From contig NC_090178.1 in the NCBI RefSeq assembly GCF_024679245.1, forward strand, positions 5,830,202 to 5,894,201: 64,000 nt of DNA. Direction: 5' to 3'. The stretch is from Pseudorasbora parva (taxonomy: Eukaryota; Chordata; Actinopteri; Cypriniformes; Gobionidae). How positions within the stretch are numbered: position 1 is the first letter of the stretch; every line of letters starts with the position of its first letter. Of this stretch, positions 1 through 11,544 are shown in pieces. Under the pieces are notes generated by a model. The model worked only from the letters and a program-made list of their open reading frames with translations. It had not been told where the DNA came from and made no database searches. Both the position numbers and the translations under genes were made by a program.

Positions 1-634
1 CAGAAGTAGCACTCCGTTGGCGTTGATGTTACCGATGCCCTCCTTGCCAATAGTGCCCTTCCAGAGGTGTTGGTCCTGGCCCACCCTAGCATTAAAGTCT
101 CCAAGGAGGATTATCTTATCCTCCCTGGGGATTTTTGACAGGGTTTCTTCCAGGCAGGCGTAAAAAGCTTCTTTTTCTTCAACGTCGGAGTCAAGGGTAG
201 GGGCATAGGTGCTCACTACTGTCGCTGTCTGGTTGTTGGCCAACACCAGGTGGATTGTCATGAGGCGCTCGCTGATTCCCACAGGAAGTTCGGAGAGGTG
301 GTTGACAAGCTGGTTTTTGATAGCAAGTCCAACTCCATGGTTTCTAGCCTCATCGGTTGACTTTCCTTTCCAAAAGAAAGTGTAACCACCTTTCTCCTCC
401 TTCAGCTGTCCCTCACCTGCCCGTCGTGTTTCGGAGAGAGCAGCTATATCAATCCGGCATCTCTGCAGTTCTCTGGCTATGATAGCCGTTCGTCTCTCAG
501 GTCTGTCACTGGAGGTGCTGTCCATCAGAGTGCGCACATTCCAGGCTCCAAAGTTAAATTTCTTTTGTTTCTGACCGCAAATGGGTGTTCCCTCTGGACG
601 CGGTAATCCAGTCGGGAGGTATGAGGCAGGCTAT
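1..634 (-). mobile_element. Non-LTR retrotransposon (LINE), endonuclease domain, 5' part of ORF, runs off left edge
   Basis: Read on the - strand, one frame stays open from about 634 to base 1 (about 210 codons) with no stop and leaves the window. Visible blocks are those of an apurinic-type LINE endonuclease: WNVRTLMD near the start, RPERRTAIIARELQR, then DIAALSETR with the catalytic-type Glu, GVGLAIKN, STYAP, and GDFNARVG with the Asp/Asn pair. The enzyme nicks target DNA to prime reverse transcription; the reverse transcriptase part must lie beyond the left edge. No ATG lies at the very start of the open stretch, so the true start is uncertain. Frame integrity suggests a fairly young copy. 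Clade (RTE-, CR1- or Rex-like) cannot be decided here. Confidence 0.85.
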
Positions 635-1480
635 TTTTAGGGCACCTTTTCTAGCCCCCTCCCCATGTGGGGTAAGCAGAGCGGATCCTAAATAGGACTG
701 CTTAGTCATGGGTGTAGCTGCCGAAGAGCTCTTCTGCCTCGTTCCAAAAGCCCAGCGACTGATTCTAACACCCATCGCCTAGATGTGCCAGCTCATGACT
801 AGGGACTTCCAGGCTACACAACCCTGCCCCCATTGCCACTTGCTGGTCGCCATAGGCCTTTATCCAGGGTGGTAGGGTGGATTCCCTTTGTGGAGGACGC
901 CTGTGCGTGGCGTTGTTTAACGTGTGGAGGCTGGTGCACAGGCAACCACCACACGGTCTTTGGCAGGTCTGGGTCAGGATCCAGTGGCATGGAGTCCAAG
1001 ACGACTGGGGACCCATCACTGCTGCAGCCTTCATCCGCCTTCCCAGCCGTTGTGATGCTCCACTTAAGACAGCCATCATCCTCCGCCTGTTCCGACGTTG
1101 AGGTCTTTTGACGTGTTTTTTTTTATAGGTGTGCTCCCTTAGCCTTTGCCTCTATAGGCTACCCACAAGGCAGTGGGACTATTTACCCATAGCTGGGGCT
1201 GTGGTTGGCGAGTGCCAGGACATGTCCACCGCTTGGTGGGCCTGCACACTGCGCCTCTGGGGCCCACTGCTGCTCCGAGATCCCCTACAGTTCAGCCTGG
1301 GTCCGCTAGGGCCCAGTTTCCATGTGTGGCCGCAAGGAGGCACTGTAGGAGTCTTGACAGTGGAGAGGCTGTGTACCGACAGGGGGAGACTTACGCACTC
1401 TTCTCCTCTTTTCACCCTTGCACAAGGGCTAGTCGGTGGCAGTAGCTGTAAGCAGAGTGTAGCAAGCAGAAAGTAGCATG
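635..1480 (-). other. Probable 5' untranslated or leader region of the LINE
   Basis: This GC-richer stretch lies directly upstream of the endonuclease frame on the - strand. It holds several overlapping open frames on both strands but none with a domain I recognise. Composition differs from the AT-rich DNA to its right, which suggests it belongs to the element. The boundary near 1480 is approximate. Confidence 0.4.
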
Positions 1481-1489
1481 CAGCATGCA

Positions 1490-1850
1490 GTATCTACTAA
1501 GCTACAGACACTACTATCCCAGTACTACTGCACTGACGCATCACACACGCCCTGCATGAATACACACACACTGTATCAGTAGGTTATAAAATATATTTAT
1601 GTTTAACATGAAGTATAGGGCTTCCCTGTACATCAATAGCAGCAGCAGCACCGCGTCAGACACGCTTCTGGTGTGCAAAGACAGAGAAACAGAATTCACG
1701 CGTTGACACGCAACAGAAACGCCACGCTCACAGCTTGGCTTTGCCCTGATGAAGACCATTGTTGGTCGAAACATGTTGGCTCTTGTATTTTAAAAATGAC
1801 TTAAGCTATACCTAATAAAGGCTTTTTAATTCTTTTCTTCTTTTGCATCT
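1490..1850 (+). repeat. Unassigned repeat-like tail with CTGATGAAG...CGAAAC motif
   Basis: Around 1747-1776 there is a CTGATGAAG motif followed by GGTCGAAAC and then AATAAAGG. The same arrangement occurs inverted at about 30840-30870 (GTTTCAG...CTTCATCAGG), so this is a shared repeat tail, probably a retroelement 3' end. The family was not identified. Confidence 0.35.
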
Positions 1851-1979
1851 GACTGAGTGCCTTGGACCTGCCTTTTTTTGTCATTTGACCTTTCCCTTTC
1901 CCAAGAGCACCTATTACAGACTATTTAACTCCCGGAGCGCCAAGTTTTGCAAGCACCAACCAACAGTCAAGCACCAACA

Positions 1980-2689
1980 TTTTAATATCAACAATTTATT
2001 TTTAGTTCAAATGCTAATTCTTGATATCAGGAATTAGATTTCTAGTAGTAAAAAATGTGTTCTTGACATCTGTAATTGTATTTTCACTAGTTTAATGTCA
2101 CCATAGTCTGCCAATTGTGGATATCAATAATTGATTTCTTACTAGAGTTCAATTTCACATATCAGAAATACATACTAGTAATGTTATATATATAATTACT
2201 TATAATTTGTTACTAGTAACAATTAATTACATTGTTACTAGTAACAAAAAAAAATCCTGATATCAAGAACTCAATTTTCACTAGTTGAAATGTTAATTCT
2301 TGATATCTGTCAATGCATTTTTTTTATATCAATAATTAGGAGAGTACTTTCAGATATCTGATAAAATGGCTCTCCTAGGAACAATCACATTTATGAAATG
2401 TGATTTTATATTATATCAGAAATGTACATCGTCAAATAGTGACCATGTAATTGATATCAAAAGATGATTTTCACAAGTAAGAATTGTATTTCTGATATGT
2501 GAAATTGGTATTTCAACTAGCAAGAAATCAATTCTTGATATCAACAATTGAATATGAATTGCAGCCTATTGTGACATTTGACTAGTGAAAATACAATTAC
2601 ATATATTATGATTGATTCCTATCCTATACTTTAATTATTGCGATCAAGAATTAGATTTCTGCGAGTGATGTCATTGTTGATATCAAGAA
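1980..2689. repeat. Diverged repeat array of GATATC / ACTAGT units (left part)
   Basis: An AT-rich block in which TTGATATCAAGAATT-like and TTTCACTAGT-like half-palindromes recur in alternating orientation every few tens of bases. Examples start near 1998, 2122, 2257, 2300, 2452, 2535 and 2678. One part (about 2212-2247) is itself a palindrome around TTACTAGTAAC. The array resumes at 5398 after a transposon insertion. It has no coding potential. Confidence 0.6.
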
Positions 2690-2820
2690 TTAAAGGGGTG
2701 GTTGATTGCTCCTTTTTACAGGATGTAAAATAAGTCTCTGATGTCAACAGAGTGTGTGTGTGTGTTTGGGTGTTGGGTTCATGTTTCTTGTTTTTAGATT
2801 TTATGTTTTCATGTTCACTA

Positions 2821-3436
2821 GCTGTGTCTCATTTCGTTAAATTTCGAAGGCTGCGTCCTCCGGAGGACACGTCCTGTGTAGGATGCAGTAAACGTAGTGT
2901 CCTTAATCAGAATTAAACAAGATGTCCTTCGTAGGACACACAGGGAAGTATCACGTTGCTATGCCAACACGTTCAGCCTCGTTGCGCTCTCACACCAGTT
3001 TATATGAATGAAAATTATTTTTTGAACTTAAAAATTACTATGAAATGTTTCTTGTCTTGACAGCAATGTACTGTTCTAAACGTTTAAAAAGCACTAAAGT
3101 GTTGTAATCCTGTTGACCACAACTATCTGTTTGAGGTAATAGAGCTTAAAAATAAAAACAAGCTTGAACTTACATTTAAACACCACACCTACGCTCGCAT
3201 GTATATCTGGCAGTGGTGCAGTTTTTTCATATAATATAAAAAAATATATATGACAGTTGTTAACAGCGATGCAAAGAATTGTGGGTTATCTCCAGCCGTG
3301 AAGGATACACCTCATGCACACTCCGAAATCCTGTGAAAGAAGGACGCATTCGAAGGTCGCATTTGGAGTGTCCTGCTCACTTTTTTGAAATGAGACGGCC
3401 TTATGACGTATGCAGCCTTCTGAAATGAGACACAGC
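2821..3436. mobile_element. MITE with GCTGTGTCTCATTTC inverted termini, nested in the LTR
   Basis: The termini GCTGTGTCTCATTTC (left) and GAAATGAGACACAGC (right) are perfect inverses. Subterminal GAAGGCTGC / GCAGCCTTC also pair. Flanking bases fit either a TA or an ACT duplication. No transposase is encoded. The superfamily was not decided. Confidence 0.75.
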
Positions 3437-3691
3437 TACTGTCATGTTCTTTCATGTACTTCCTGGTTTGTCATGTGATCCTCCTTTTTCTTTTGTTCTG
3501 TTGTGTCATTGGTTGATTGTTTGTTCATTGTTCACGTGTCCCTTGTCCAGTCATTAGTCTGTGTATTTAGCCCTCATGTTTGCCCTTTGTCTGTTATTGT
3601 CAATGTGTAACCACTGTTGGGGGGTCTCAGTTTATGTCAAGTCTAGTCTTTTGTTTGGTTTTGCCAAGTCTTTGTTTTATGTAAGATTTAA

Positions 3692-4756
3692 AGGGCGGGT
3701 TGAATGCTGTTTCATGCATACTGAGTATGGCTCGACTTGATGTGAACAGAGCAGAAGGTCCTTGTATGGGCCGTACGGGCTCTTCTCCCGGTAGGGTGCG
3801 CACGCGCGTGACTAGAGCGAGAGAGGAAATGCACGCCCATAAATACTCTCTCAGCTGCAGATCCAGTCGTCCGTGAACACTTATGTCGCGCGCCGCGCTC
3901 CACTTTATTCCTATGGGTGACGTCGAGCGACTTCAACGCTTCAGCACAGCATTCTGGGAAGGCAGCGCTGCATTTGAACCGATTTGAACGCGGAAATGAC
4001 GGGAAGCTTCACAACATCGCTTCAGTCGCGTCGCAAAAGTGGATCTCCACGGTCACTGCTGTCAGGACTTCACCAAATCATACCAGAGAAGTGTGTTTTT
4101 GACAGAGCGGTCCCAGCGATAAAGGTTCGGTCCTGCTTTGGAAGCAGCCGGTGAGTAAAACTGCTTCAAATGTTTGTGCTGTCGGCTATCGTCGCGTGAG
4201 TAAACATCAGTAAACGACACGATCGCGTGCTTCGTCATTCGAATGCGCTAACGGACTCCATTGTTGTTCTCTGTATAACGTTACACTAGTCTGACGTGCA
4301 AAACCGTTTTGCTTGCTACTGCTAAGGTTTAGTCGCATACAATAGTCCATAAACCGAATCATGTCCTCATAAACTGCGAGTAAAGACACACAAATGATGA
4401 CAGGCCACTAAATACAGTACATACCACAGAGACGGACGTCCTGCTGTTGCTGTTTCTCCTGTTCAATTTATTTCAGCCTCCGAATGATTCTGGATCATCT
4501 ATTAGCTGAGCTCGATAGTCATGAGTTTCTCCACGCTTGAGGACGTCACCCCTCGTCATTCTTTAGCTCCGCCCACACGATACGCCTCCAGGCGCTCGTA
4601 TTTTTCCGGAAAGACTCGGTACAGCCCATATTTTTTAAATAAATATAATAAAACTAAAAACTTTTCGGAGATATGAAGGATGCAGTACTACTCTATAGGT
4701 ACTCAAGATTGACATGAGATTGACTGAAACTAAGTGTTTCACCCCCCCCCCCCCCT
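3692..4756. mobile_element. Kolobok-type TTAA element, copy 1 of the AGGG(G)GTGAA family
   Basis: Flanked by TTAA at 3688-3691 and 4757-4760, with AGGGCGGGTTGAATGCTG at the left and TTTCACCCCC...CCT at the right. Much of its interior matches the element at 29341-30764: the CTTGTATGGGCC block, GCGGTGAGT followed by ACTGCTTCAAATGT, and the CTCTATAGGTACTCAAGA block near the right end. This copy lacks the THAP-like start seen in the other. The right end contains a run of about 14 C. Confidence 0.75.
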
Positions 4757-5397
4757 TTAATAAACTTGACTTGGGTTCATCATCCTCGCCTCCAGTAGAA
4801 GTGTAACAGTGTGAAGTTATAGCTCAAAATACCCCACAGGTCATCTTTTATAGCATTTTAAAATTGGCTCTTTTTTGGGGGGTGCAAAAACAAGCAGTTT
4901 TTGTGTGTTCCTTTAAATGCAAATGAGCTACTGCTCATGGGGCGGAGCTTCAAAAACTTCTGTTAGCAGCTCTGATAACCTCATGCAGACACACAACGAT
5001 GTTCAAACCTGATGGAGAGACTCAAGAAGAAGTAAAAACAGGATGAGACAGGATGTTTCTGAATTCATGTAGCTGATGTGGAGTTGACTATCTTCAAGTC
5101 ATTGATTAGCATATTCTGCCATGATAATCTCACCCCTTTTGTTGTGTGTTCCCGGGGCAGAATTTATGTAAAATGTAGGGTTTGTGATGTCACTAACCCA
5201 TGAAGAAGCTTGTGTAGTCTCTACCAGCCGTTTGCTGTAGTCCTTATGTAACGAAAAAGTGATTGCTGTAAAGGACATTTTTTTATTTACTCTTAACTAT
5301 GAACACCATAATTTTGCAGATGTTGTTGCTGCTCAAACTCAACATTACACACTAACTTAAGTTAAAAAAGTGAAATCATACTCAACCACCCCTTTAA

Positions 5398-5510
5398 CCT
5401 TTTTACTTGTGGAATTTTAATTCCTGATATTAAAAATTGCAGATGTTACTAGTAGAAATCTAGTGGGAAAATGTATTGTTGATATCAAGATTTATTTCCT
5501 GCAAATGCTT
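5398..5510. repeat. Diverged GATATC / ACTAGT array (right part)
   Basis: Continues the array at 1980-2689: TCCTGATATTAAAAATTG, TTACTAGTAG and TGTTGATATCAAGA occur here. The Kolobok element at 2694-5393 therefore landed inside the array. Confidence 0.55.
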
Positions 5511-6331
5511 AAAAGTCAAAGCGGCTTGCCATATGCGGAGGACGGAGAGATCTCATCTGGATCCGAGGCGTTGTGTGGGCCGAAGAGGTGTTGATGTCTT
5601 TATTGATATTGTTGCAGTTGGTTTAGTGAAGATCTAACAGTGTCCTTGTTATTTCATTGCCACACTGTGACCTGAAGTGCATCCGCTGATCGATACAAGT
5701 CCAGGCTTATGAAAGAGGTCACTCAAAATGTTAATGCGATTGCAATCTGGTACGAGAGCCATTTTGTGAGGAGGATGCTAATTTCTCCAACCAAGAGCCC
5801 TGTGACCTTATGGTCATGCTGTAGGAGGAATATACTTTAAAATGAGCCATATTTGATGAGTCATCAGTTCATACTGATGTTGTCTTGTTGAGGACATGCA
5901 GTTTTACACTCACGTTATGTCAGAGCATCGATCTTAACTGCATCTCATATTCATGCAGTTCATCAGTGTTGAATTGTGGGCCATCTGAAGTGTGGAGGCT
6001 CCGATGAGCTAGTTTGACTTGGGTCACCTATTTAGATCACCTAACTAATATTCATGATGCATTCCTTTATCATAGTAGGATTCATAAATTCAGATTTTAG
6101 ACCTGCAAGGCCTTGAAGACTTGCAGACTTTCTTTTGTTACAGACTTTCAGTTGTTCTCTGAATTTTTGACATGACTATTTAAACGCAGATTATTTGCAC
6201 AAACATGCGTGTGCATTTGATTTCCTCATTGATTTGTGTGAATAATCATTCTTTTTGCTAATTTCTCGTCCCAGAATCAGTCCCTCAGATGGACTTTGCC
6301 TTTAATGTATTAGACAGCTTTGGCCAGTTTT
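5511..6331. other. No gene seen
   Basis: Mixed-composition DNA with no long open frame, no terminal repeats and no RNA gene that I could recognise. Confidence 0.5.
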
Positions 6332-6335
6332 TTAA

Positions 6336-6887
6336 GACCTATAAAGCTTTTTTACGTTTTTGACTTTTTTTAGTGTGTAATGTCGCTGTTTGATCAATAA
6401 AAAGCTCAGCAAAGTTAAAAAGCACAAAGTCCCTCCAGAGGCAGTTCTTCTCTTTATCAGTATCAGTGTTTCTGAGCTCCCTGAAACGCCTCCATTGTAG
6501 TCTTGAGTTTTCTTCTGGGAATGAACATGTCACAATATTCCTCATTTAAATAATTCATACGCAGAATAAAGGGACGGGGCCTGGTTGAGTTAGTTAGTAA
6601 CTCGTGGTTATGGTAAGGGGTGGGTCATTTCCCAAACATGCTCAAATCGTTGACCAATCACAAAACACTGGTCAAGCCGACCAATCAGAGCACAGTGTGC
6701 TTTTCAGAAGGAGGGGCTTCATAGAGATGGGAAATAAACAGAGCGTTACTGGTGGACTGTGAAGAGAGGAGCTGCAATAATGTCAGATATATGAAAAATT
6801 TGTTTTTTTGAACATTCAAGCATGAAAACCTAATCTAGTATAGCCCAAAAACAAAGCCAAGACTTTAAAAGGGCATACTAGATCCTC
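6336..6887. mobile_element. TTAA-flanked MITE (family also at 47460)
   Basis: TTAA at 6332-6335 and 6888-6891. The left arm from AGTGTGTAATGTCGCTG through TCTTGAGTTTTCTTCTGG closely matches 47505-47640. The right end GGGCATACTAGATCCTC is an imperfect inverse of the left end of the other copy. Non-autonomous and degenerate. Confidence 0.6.
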
Positions 6888-6891
6888 TTAA

Positions 6892-8036
6892 CATTGAGTA
6901 AAACTTGGAAATCATAGTAGCTTCCCTCTGGTTTGTTTGCACATGAAATATATATTTCCTCATACACTAGTTTTTATTTTTGCCAGTACTGTCCTTGAGC
7001 CTTTGATTTAAAACAATTGTTTTTTTCTACTGTATATGTCAGTCCAATATGATGATATTTAAGGCAAGAGAGGGGAATAGAATAAAAAATGTATCTAATA
7101 GATATTACCATACTTATATCATTAATCACAGTATGTTTAGACAGTTGTTGGTGAAACTTTATTTTAGTGTCATTGTTACATGTAGTTACTATAGTAATAA
7201 CTATAAATTATGCATAATTACATGCAACTAACCCTCAACCAAACCCTAACACTATATTAAGTACATATAGTTAAGTATTACTACTCCATGCTTAAATGTA
7301 TAGATCTAGTGTAACAAAGACACCTGAAATAAAGTGTAACCCTCTTTTTTTGTATTGCAAGTTTTCTGAAATATAAAAGCTATTTTCTAATTAAATATGC
7401 ACTAATTTGCAAAAATCCCTATAACAGAAATGTGAACATTGGATGAAGACATGTAGGTTCAATAAAATCAAGCGAATGTTATGAACAAACCCCTGGGAAT
7501 ATAGATATGAATAAAACTAGTTTGGTGTAAAGCTGTGTGTAAAGTGGAGATATCTGAAGAGGAAAAAGGATGTATTGGAATTGAAATCTCAGACAAAAAT
7601 AGATGAATGTGTATTTTGAATTATTTTATTTCCACTAGTTTATTTTGTATGGTGAAAAAAGCTCAAAATTGACCAGTGGATTTGTCTATTGTGTCTTTGT
7701 CTAATATTTGGGATTGTAAATATGTATTCAAATGTTGGGAATTTACTGGTCAAGAGTGATTGTTTGACAATCCATTAATGTGGTGAAATATTTCAAGGAT
7801 AGTGCTTCTTATTGTCTGCCAAAAAGCCTAAATATATATTTACCCTTGTGTTTTATGACTTTAAAAAAATGTTAAAAGAGCTGGCACATATTTTCCACAA
7901 GGCCACTCAGAAAGTTTCCAAACAGTGATTCTGAGCTGCCAAGCTCCGAACAGGACCAAAACAAATCATTAAAACATAATCAAAGTATGGACCTGAGTGT
8001 GAATGTCCAAGGCTAACATACGAGAGCTCTGAGTGA
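6892..8036. other. AT-rich intergenic DNA with one MITE-like repeat
   Basis: Apart from a repeat at about 7150-7345 I see nothing. The repeat has CTTTATTTTAGTGTC at the left and GAAATAAAGTGTAACC at the right, and is related to 40497-40725. Open frames are short and without motifs. Confidence 0.45.
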
Positions 8037-8041
8037 GAATC

Positions 8042-8474
8042 TGTAACGGATTCACAGAGGCAGGATTCAATTGCAAGTAACTCAGTTTAATAAGACAGAT
8101 AGTGTCACAGAAGTCAAAACTCAGAACACTGAAGAAGTCCGGGTAAGACGGAGCAGTGAGAGAGGCTCTGTTGGTGACACGGGCAGGCTGTGAGCAGCTG
8201 TGACTCGGGAGATCGGTAGAGGTAATCCGGGAAGGGATCCAGCGTTTCACGGAAGGGGGAAACGATAACCAACACAGAGACACAAGGGGAAACATCCAAC
8301 AACGCTCTGACAAAGACAAGAGAGAAACAGAGAGACTAAATAGGGTGAAGGTGATGAGTTGCAGCTGGTGCAGGTGATCAGCCACAGGTGCGTGATGAGC
8401 CAATCCCAGGCTCCGCCCTCACCTACATTCAACACGCACCCAAGAGTGAGACAGGGAATCCATGAACCGTGACA
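8042..8474 (-). mobile_element. Solo LTR, 433 bp, with 5-bp target duplication GAATC
   Basis: The block starts TGTAACGG and ends CCGTGACA, giving the TG...CA ends of an LTR, and is flanked by GAATC at 8037-8041 and 8475-8479. Read on the - strand it begins TGTCACGG and has an ATTAAA-like signal in its last quarter. No gag-pol genes remain, so it is a recombined solo LTR. The short open frames inside are not genes. Family unidentified. Confidence 0.7.
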
Positions 8475-8479
8475 GAATC

Positions 8480-9290
8480 AGACTGAGATTTAAGGAGTTG
8501 CTCACTAAATTCTTCCAAGTTAGTCCATGAAATCTTCGGTCAGTGTAATAAATACATGCTGCCTAATTTTAAATACTCATTTAAAAGATGCACGGTTGAT
8601 GCGAGCAGCCGTAATGATTGACGGTGGCGATAAAAATCTGCGATGTTAGTGATCGTCATCGGCATTCAAAAATCTGCCCATTTTTCTTAAACTGCTATAG
8701 CAACCCATTTATTCAGCCTCTGAGTTGAAAGCTTGTCAAAATAACGCTGATTTATGGAGGCAACATTCATATCCTGCCACATCTCGACAGATGCGTTGGA
8801 CACGATGCATAATTCATGTGAATGCCAAAAAAAAGCTCTCTCTTTAGGTTTTGTGAACATCACTAGTTTTGTGTCAATGTGTACTTCAGGTCTTCTGATT
8901 GAGGAAACAATGGTGAGAATAGTTGCTCTCAGGGGAATTATGTTACTTGACTCTGAACAGACTGAGAAATATGAGGAATGAAACGTGAAACTCGAGGTCA
9001 GTGAGAGACTCTTTTTGGAATGAATGCAAATACTGAACAAACCCATTGTGTGATTGGCCTAAAATTCAACGCTACAATGACATTGTCCTGCTGTTCCTCA
9101 TAACCAGGGTGGAGCGCTGAGAAATGTAACATGGTATGAACGATTGTTTCTCAAAATCTGGCATTACAGTGTTTGTGCAGTTGATGTTCTTCAAACATTC
9201 AGCTCAGGGTTTGTTCTAATTCACTGACAATTATTTCTGCAATAAAAAAACAAATTAAAAAAATTGCAAAGAAATTTGAGATTTAATTCT
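8480..9290. other. No gene seen
   Basis: Overlapping open frames of 75 and 119 codons occur on opposite strands near 8690-9046, but neither has a recognisable motif, splice context or repeat termini. Confidence 0.4.
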
Positions 9291-9291
<1 letters not shown>

Positions 9292-9353
<62 letters not shown>

Positions 9354-9427
9354 TATAGATATAGAGATATAGATATAGATATAGATATATAGATATATAG
9401 ATATATATATATATATATCTATATATC

Positions 9428-9454
<27 letters not shown>
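9292..9454. repeat. (TA)n microsatellite with ATAG interruptions
   Basis: About 160 bp of alternating TA, broken by ATAGATAT variants. Apparent isoleucine-tyrosine open frames here are repeat translations, not proteins. Confidence 0.95.
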
Positions 9455-9457
<3 letters not shown>

Positions 9458-9458
<1 letters not shown>

Positions 9459-9500
9459 TTTGAGATTCTTCGGAATGAAAAGTGCATTATAAATAAAATC

Positions 9501-9535
<35 letters not shown>
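9458..9535 (+). repeat. Retroelement 3' tail with (ATT)n
   Basis: The sequence CTTTGAGATTCTTCGGAATG, then AGTGCATTATAAATAAAAT and a run of ATT repeats, is the usual shape of a fish LINE or SINE 3' tail ending in a short tandem repeat. The body is missing, replaced by the microsatellite. Confidence 0.5.
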
Positions 9536-9537
<2 letters not shown>

Positions 9538-9610
9538 CTCTCATTGATAGTCATTTGAAATGAAACCCACACACTGTAAAAAAAAAAAAAAATTGTTTTT
9601 GTTGGTTTAA

Positions 9611-10022
9611 AGCTACACTGTGTAACTTTTTTAGTTTATTCTTAGCTAAAAACACTTAGTTCTTTCAAAAATATATGTGCTCATTAATGTACATTTACTT
9701 CTTTCAAGTAATAAAGTATTCTCGTAAGTTTATAATATACCATTGAAAATACACACGGGTGAGGGGTTCGAATGCCGGTCGCCATGTTGCCCCTCCATCT
9801 TGAAAGTACATTAGCCAAAGAGGGACATACCCGTAAATTCAAGCTTCGCCTTTCACGTTTTAACACTCGATGGCACCGTGTTGAATGTGAAGAGGAGGAT
9901 TGCCATGTTAATCTTGGACTAAATCAGCCACCCTAGGAGTTCAGAATTGAGAGGAAGAGAAACTATTATTCCTTGGATGGTCATATACCTTTACAACGGG
10001 GAAAATATCACACAGTGTAGCT
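9611..10022. mobile_element. Kolobok-type MITE, 412 bp (copy 1; inverted copy at 53209)
   Basis: TTAA at 9607-9610 and 10023-10026. Termini AGCTACACTGTGTAA and CACACAGTGTAGCT are inverse. Interior matches 53209-53636 over its whole length in the opposite orientation, so both are full-length copies of one family. Confidence 0.85.
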
Positions 10023-10026
10023 TTAA

Positions 10027-10887
10027 CTTTAACTTAAAAAAGTAAATAACCTGGTTGCCTTAATTTTGAGTTTATTGAAATAAAAATTTTTAGTTGATAC
10101 AATGAATCAATTTTGTTTAATAAATAGAAACTCAAAATATTATTGGATCTGAACCACATCAAAAATATATAAATAATAACTTTATATAAATCATGATAAA
10201 TCATGAAAATAGCACTATTTGGCATGTTTAACTGCGTCATCATAAATAAAACACACGCAATTACCCAATATGCTTACAAAATCTTTTAATAATATTTTAA
10301 TAAAGGTTGTCAAATCTCAATCGCTATTCCAGCGGTATGTTATTCCCAGATCACAATCGCCAAACTGATTAACGCAGCGCTCATCCGGGAACTACGAGTT
10401 ATCTTGACCGGTACTGTTATATGCTGAACGTGTCACTCCGCTGTCATTGGCTGTTTATTGCCATCGTGTGACTGAAACACTTCACCACCACAGGTTACAA
10501 CGGTTTATGATTTACTCACCCTCGAGTCACCCTAGATGTATTATATGACATTCTCCTTTCAGACAAATAAAATCGCAGTTATATTTAAAAAGTCCTGGCT
10601 AATCCAAGCTTTTTAATGGCAGTAGATGTAGCTCTGTTTTTGAAGTCTTTAAAAAACGCATCTGGCCATCAAATAACATGCTCCACACGGGGATTTAATA
10701 AAGGCATTTCTTCCGATCGCATCCCGTATTAAACTTATGGGAAAAGTGTTGAAAGTGCCTCTGCTGTTCAAAAGGCCTTAAAGAAAGTAAGTAAAGCACC
10801 GTGTTATGAAGTATGCAGTAATTGTGTAGTTACATTTAACAGCTGATTGGTTGATTGTAATCCATTACATACCTTTCTATTCTTAGG
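10027..10887. other. Intergenic DNA with Kolobok-related fragment
   Basis: The part 10505-10560 (TTTACTCACCCTCGAGTCA, CCTAGATGTA) matches the inner part of a TTAA-element family also seen at 27425. The rest has no recognisable feature. Confidence 0.4.
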
Positions 10888-11040
10888 GATGTCCCGATAC
10901 CACTTTTTCACTTCCGATTCCGATGCCACAGCTTTGTCTATTTGCCGATTCCGATATCAATCTGATATTTTAATTTTATTCTTGAACTAATCCTACTAAT
11001 AATAAAATAAATAGAAAGTAAGAAGCCAAAATAAGGAACG
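10888..11040. mobile_element. hAT element left-end fragment
   Basis: TAGGGATGTCCCGATACCA followed by CCGATTCCGAT repeats is the shape of a hAT terminus. No matching right end was found in the following kilobases, so it is a fragment. Confidence 0.45.
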
Positions 11041-11544
11041 CCCATTCATTTAATTTTTGTGTGAACTGTCCCTTTAAGCTGTCATTCTGAACCAGTTATC
11101 AATTTTCTGACAATTCTGAAAATCACTTTTTTTTTTTTTTTTTTTTTAACTTACTTAAATTATTATGGCTATATTATTATGACTATATTATTATGTATGT
11201 GTCCCATTTTTATCTAAATATATGTAAATATATTAAATGTCATAAACTTTAAATGACAGAATTATTTATTATGCATGATTAATATATCCTAGCACAAATA
11301 TAAAAGAACATTATTTAAGCTATAATCTATTAATTATAACCTGTCTTAAAAAAAATCTCTCTGCCAAGCTCTGATAATGTATGAAATATTATATTAATAC
11401 ATTATCCATAAATAAAAAAAACAATAGGCCTACATTTAGAAGCAAGGATGTGAAGGATTACGCTAATTAGTATCCAAATCTTTGTATTTAGGGCATTTTT
11501 TTGCGTTTCTTGGCCTCTTCAGGACAGATCGCTTCCTGTAGCTA

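Larger units (their letters stand above)
2763..4808 (+). mobile_element. Solo LTR nested in the Kolobok element, itself interrupted twice
   Basis: Begins TGTTTGGG and ends GTAACA, with GTGTG on both sides (2758-2762 and 4809-4813) as a possible 5-bp target duplication. The left copy lies in a GT run, so the duplication is weak evidence. AATAAA occurs near the right end (about 4759-4764). Removing the inserts at 2821-3436 and 3692-4756 leaves about 340 bp, a normal LTR size. No internal retroviral genes are present. Confidence 0.5.
2694..5393. mobile_element. Kolobok-type TTAA element, host layer of a nested insertion
   Basis: Terminal inverted repeats read AGGGGTGGTTGA at the left and TCAACCACCCCT at the right, flanked by TTAA at 2690-2693 and 5394-5397. 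TTAA duplication with AG-starting ends fits the Kolobok superfamily (piggyBac shares the TTAA site). The right arm carries sequence also seen at 47771 onward. The element is interrupted by a solo LTR at 2763-4808, which itself carries two more elements; without these it would be about 650 bp, so non-autonomous. Confidence 0.75.

Noticed and set aside
2690..5397. piggyBac as superfamily for the TTAA elements
   Set aside because: TTAA alone fits piggyBac, but AG-starting ends and the THAP-like remnant in a related element favour Kolobok. Not fully excluded for families without any coding remnant.
7969..8435. 144-codon and overlapping - strand frames
   Set aside because: They fall within a solo LTR with TG/CA ends and a GAATC duplication.
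8042..8474. DNA transposon instead of solo LTR, because TGTAACGG and CCGTGACA are nearly inverse
   Set aside because: A 5-bp duplication with TG/CA ends and an LTR-sized body fit an LTR better; the short near-inverse ends are typical of LTRs.
9255..9572. 105-codon - strand frame rich in Ile and Tyr
   Set aside because: Translation of the TA microsatellite.
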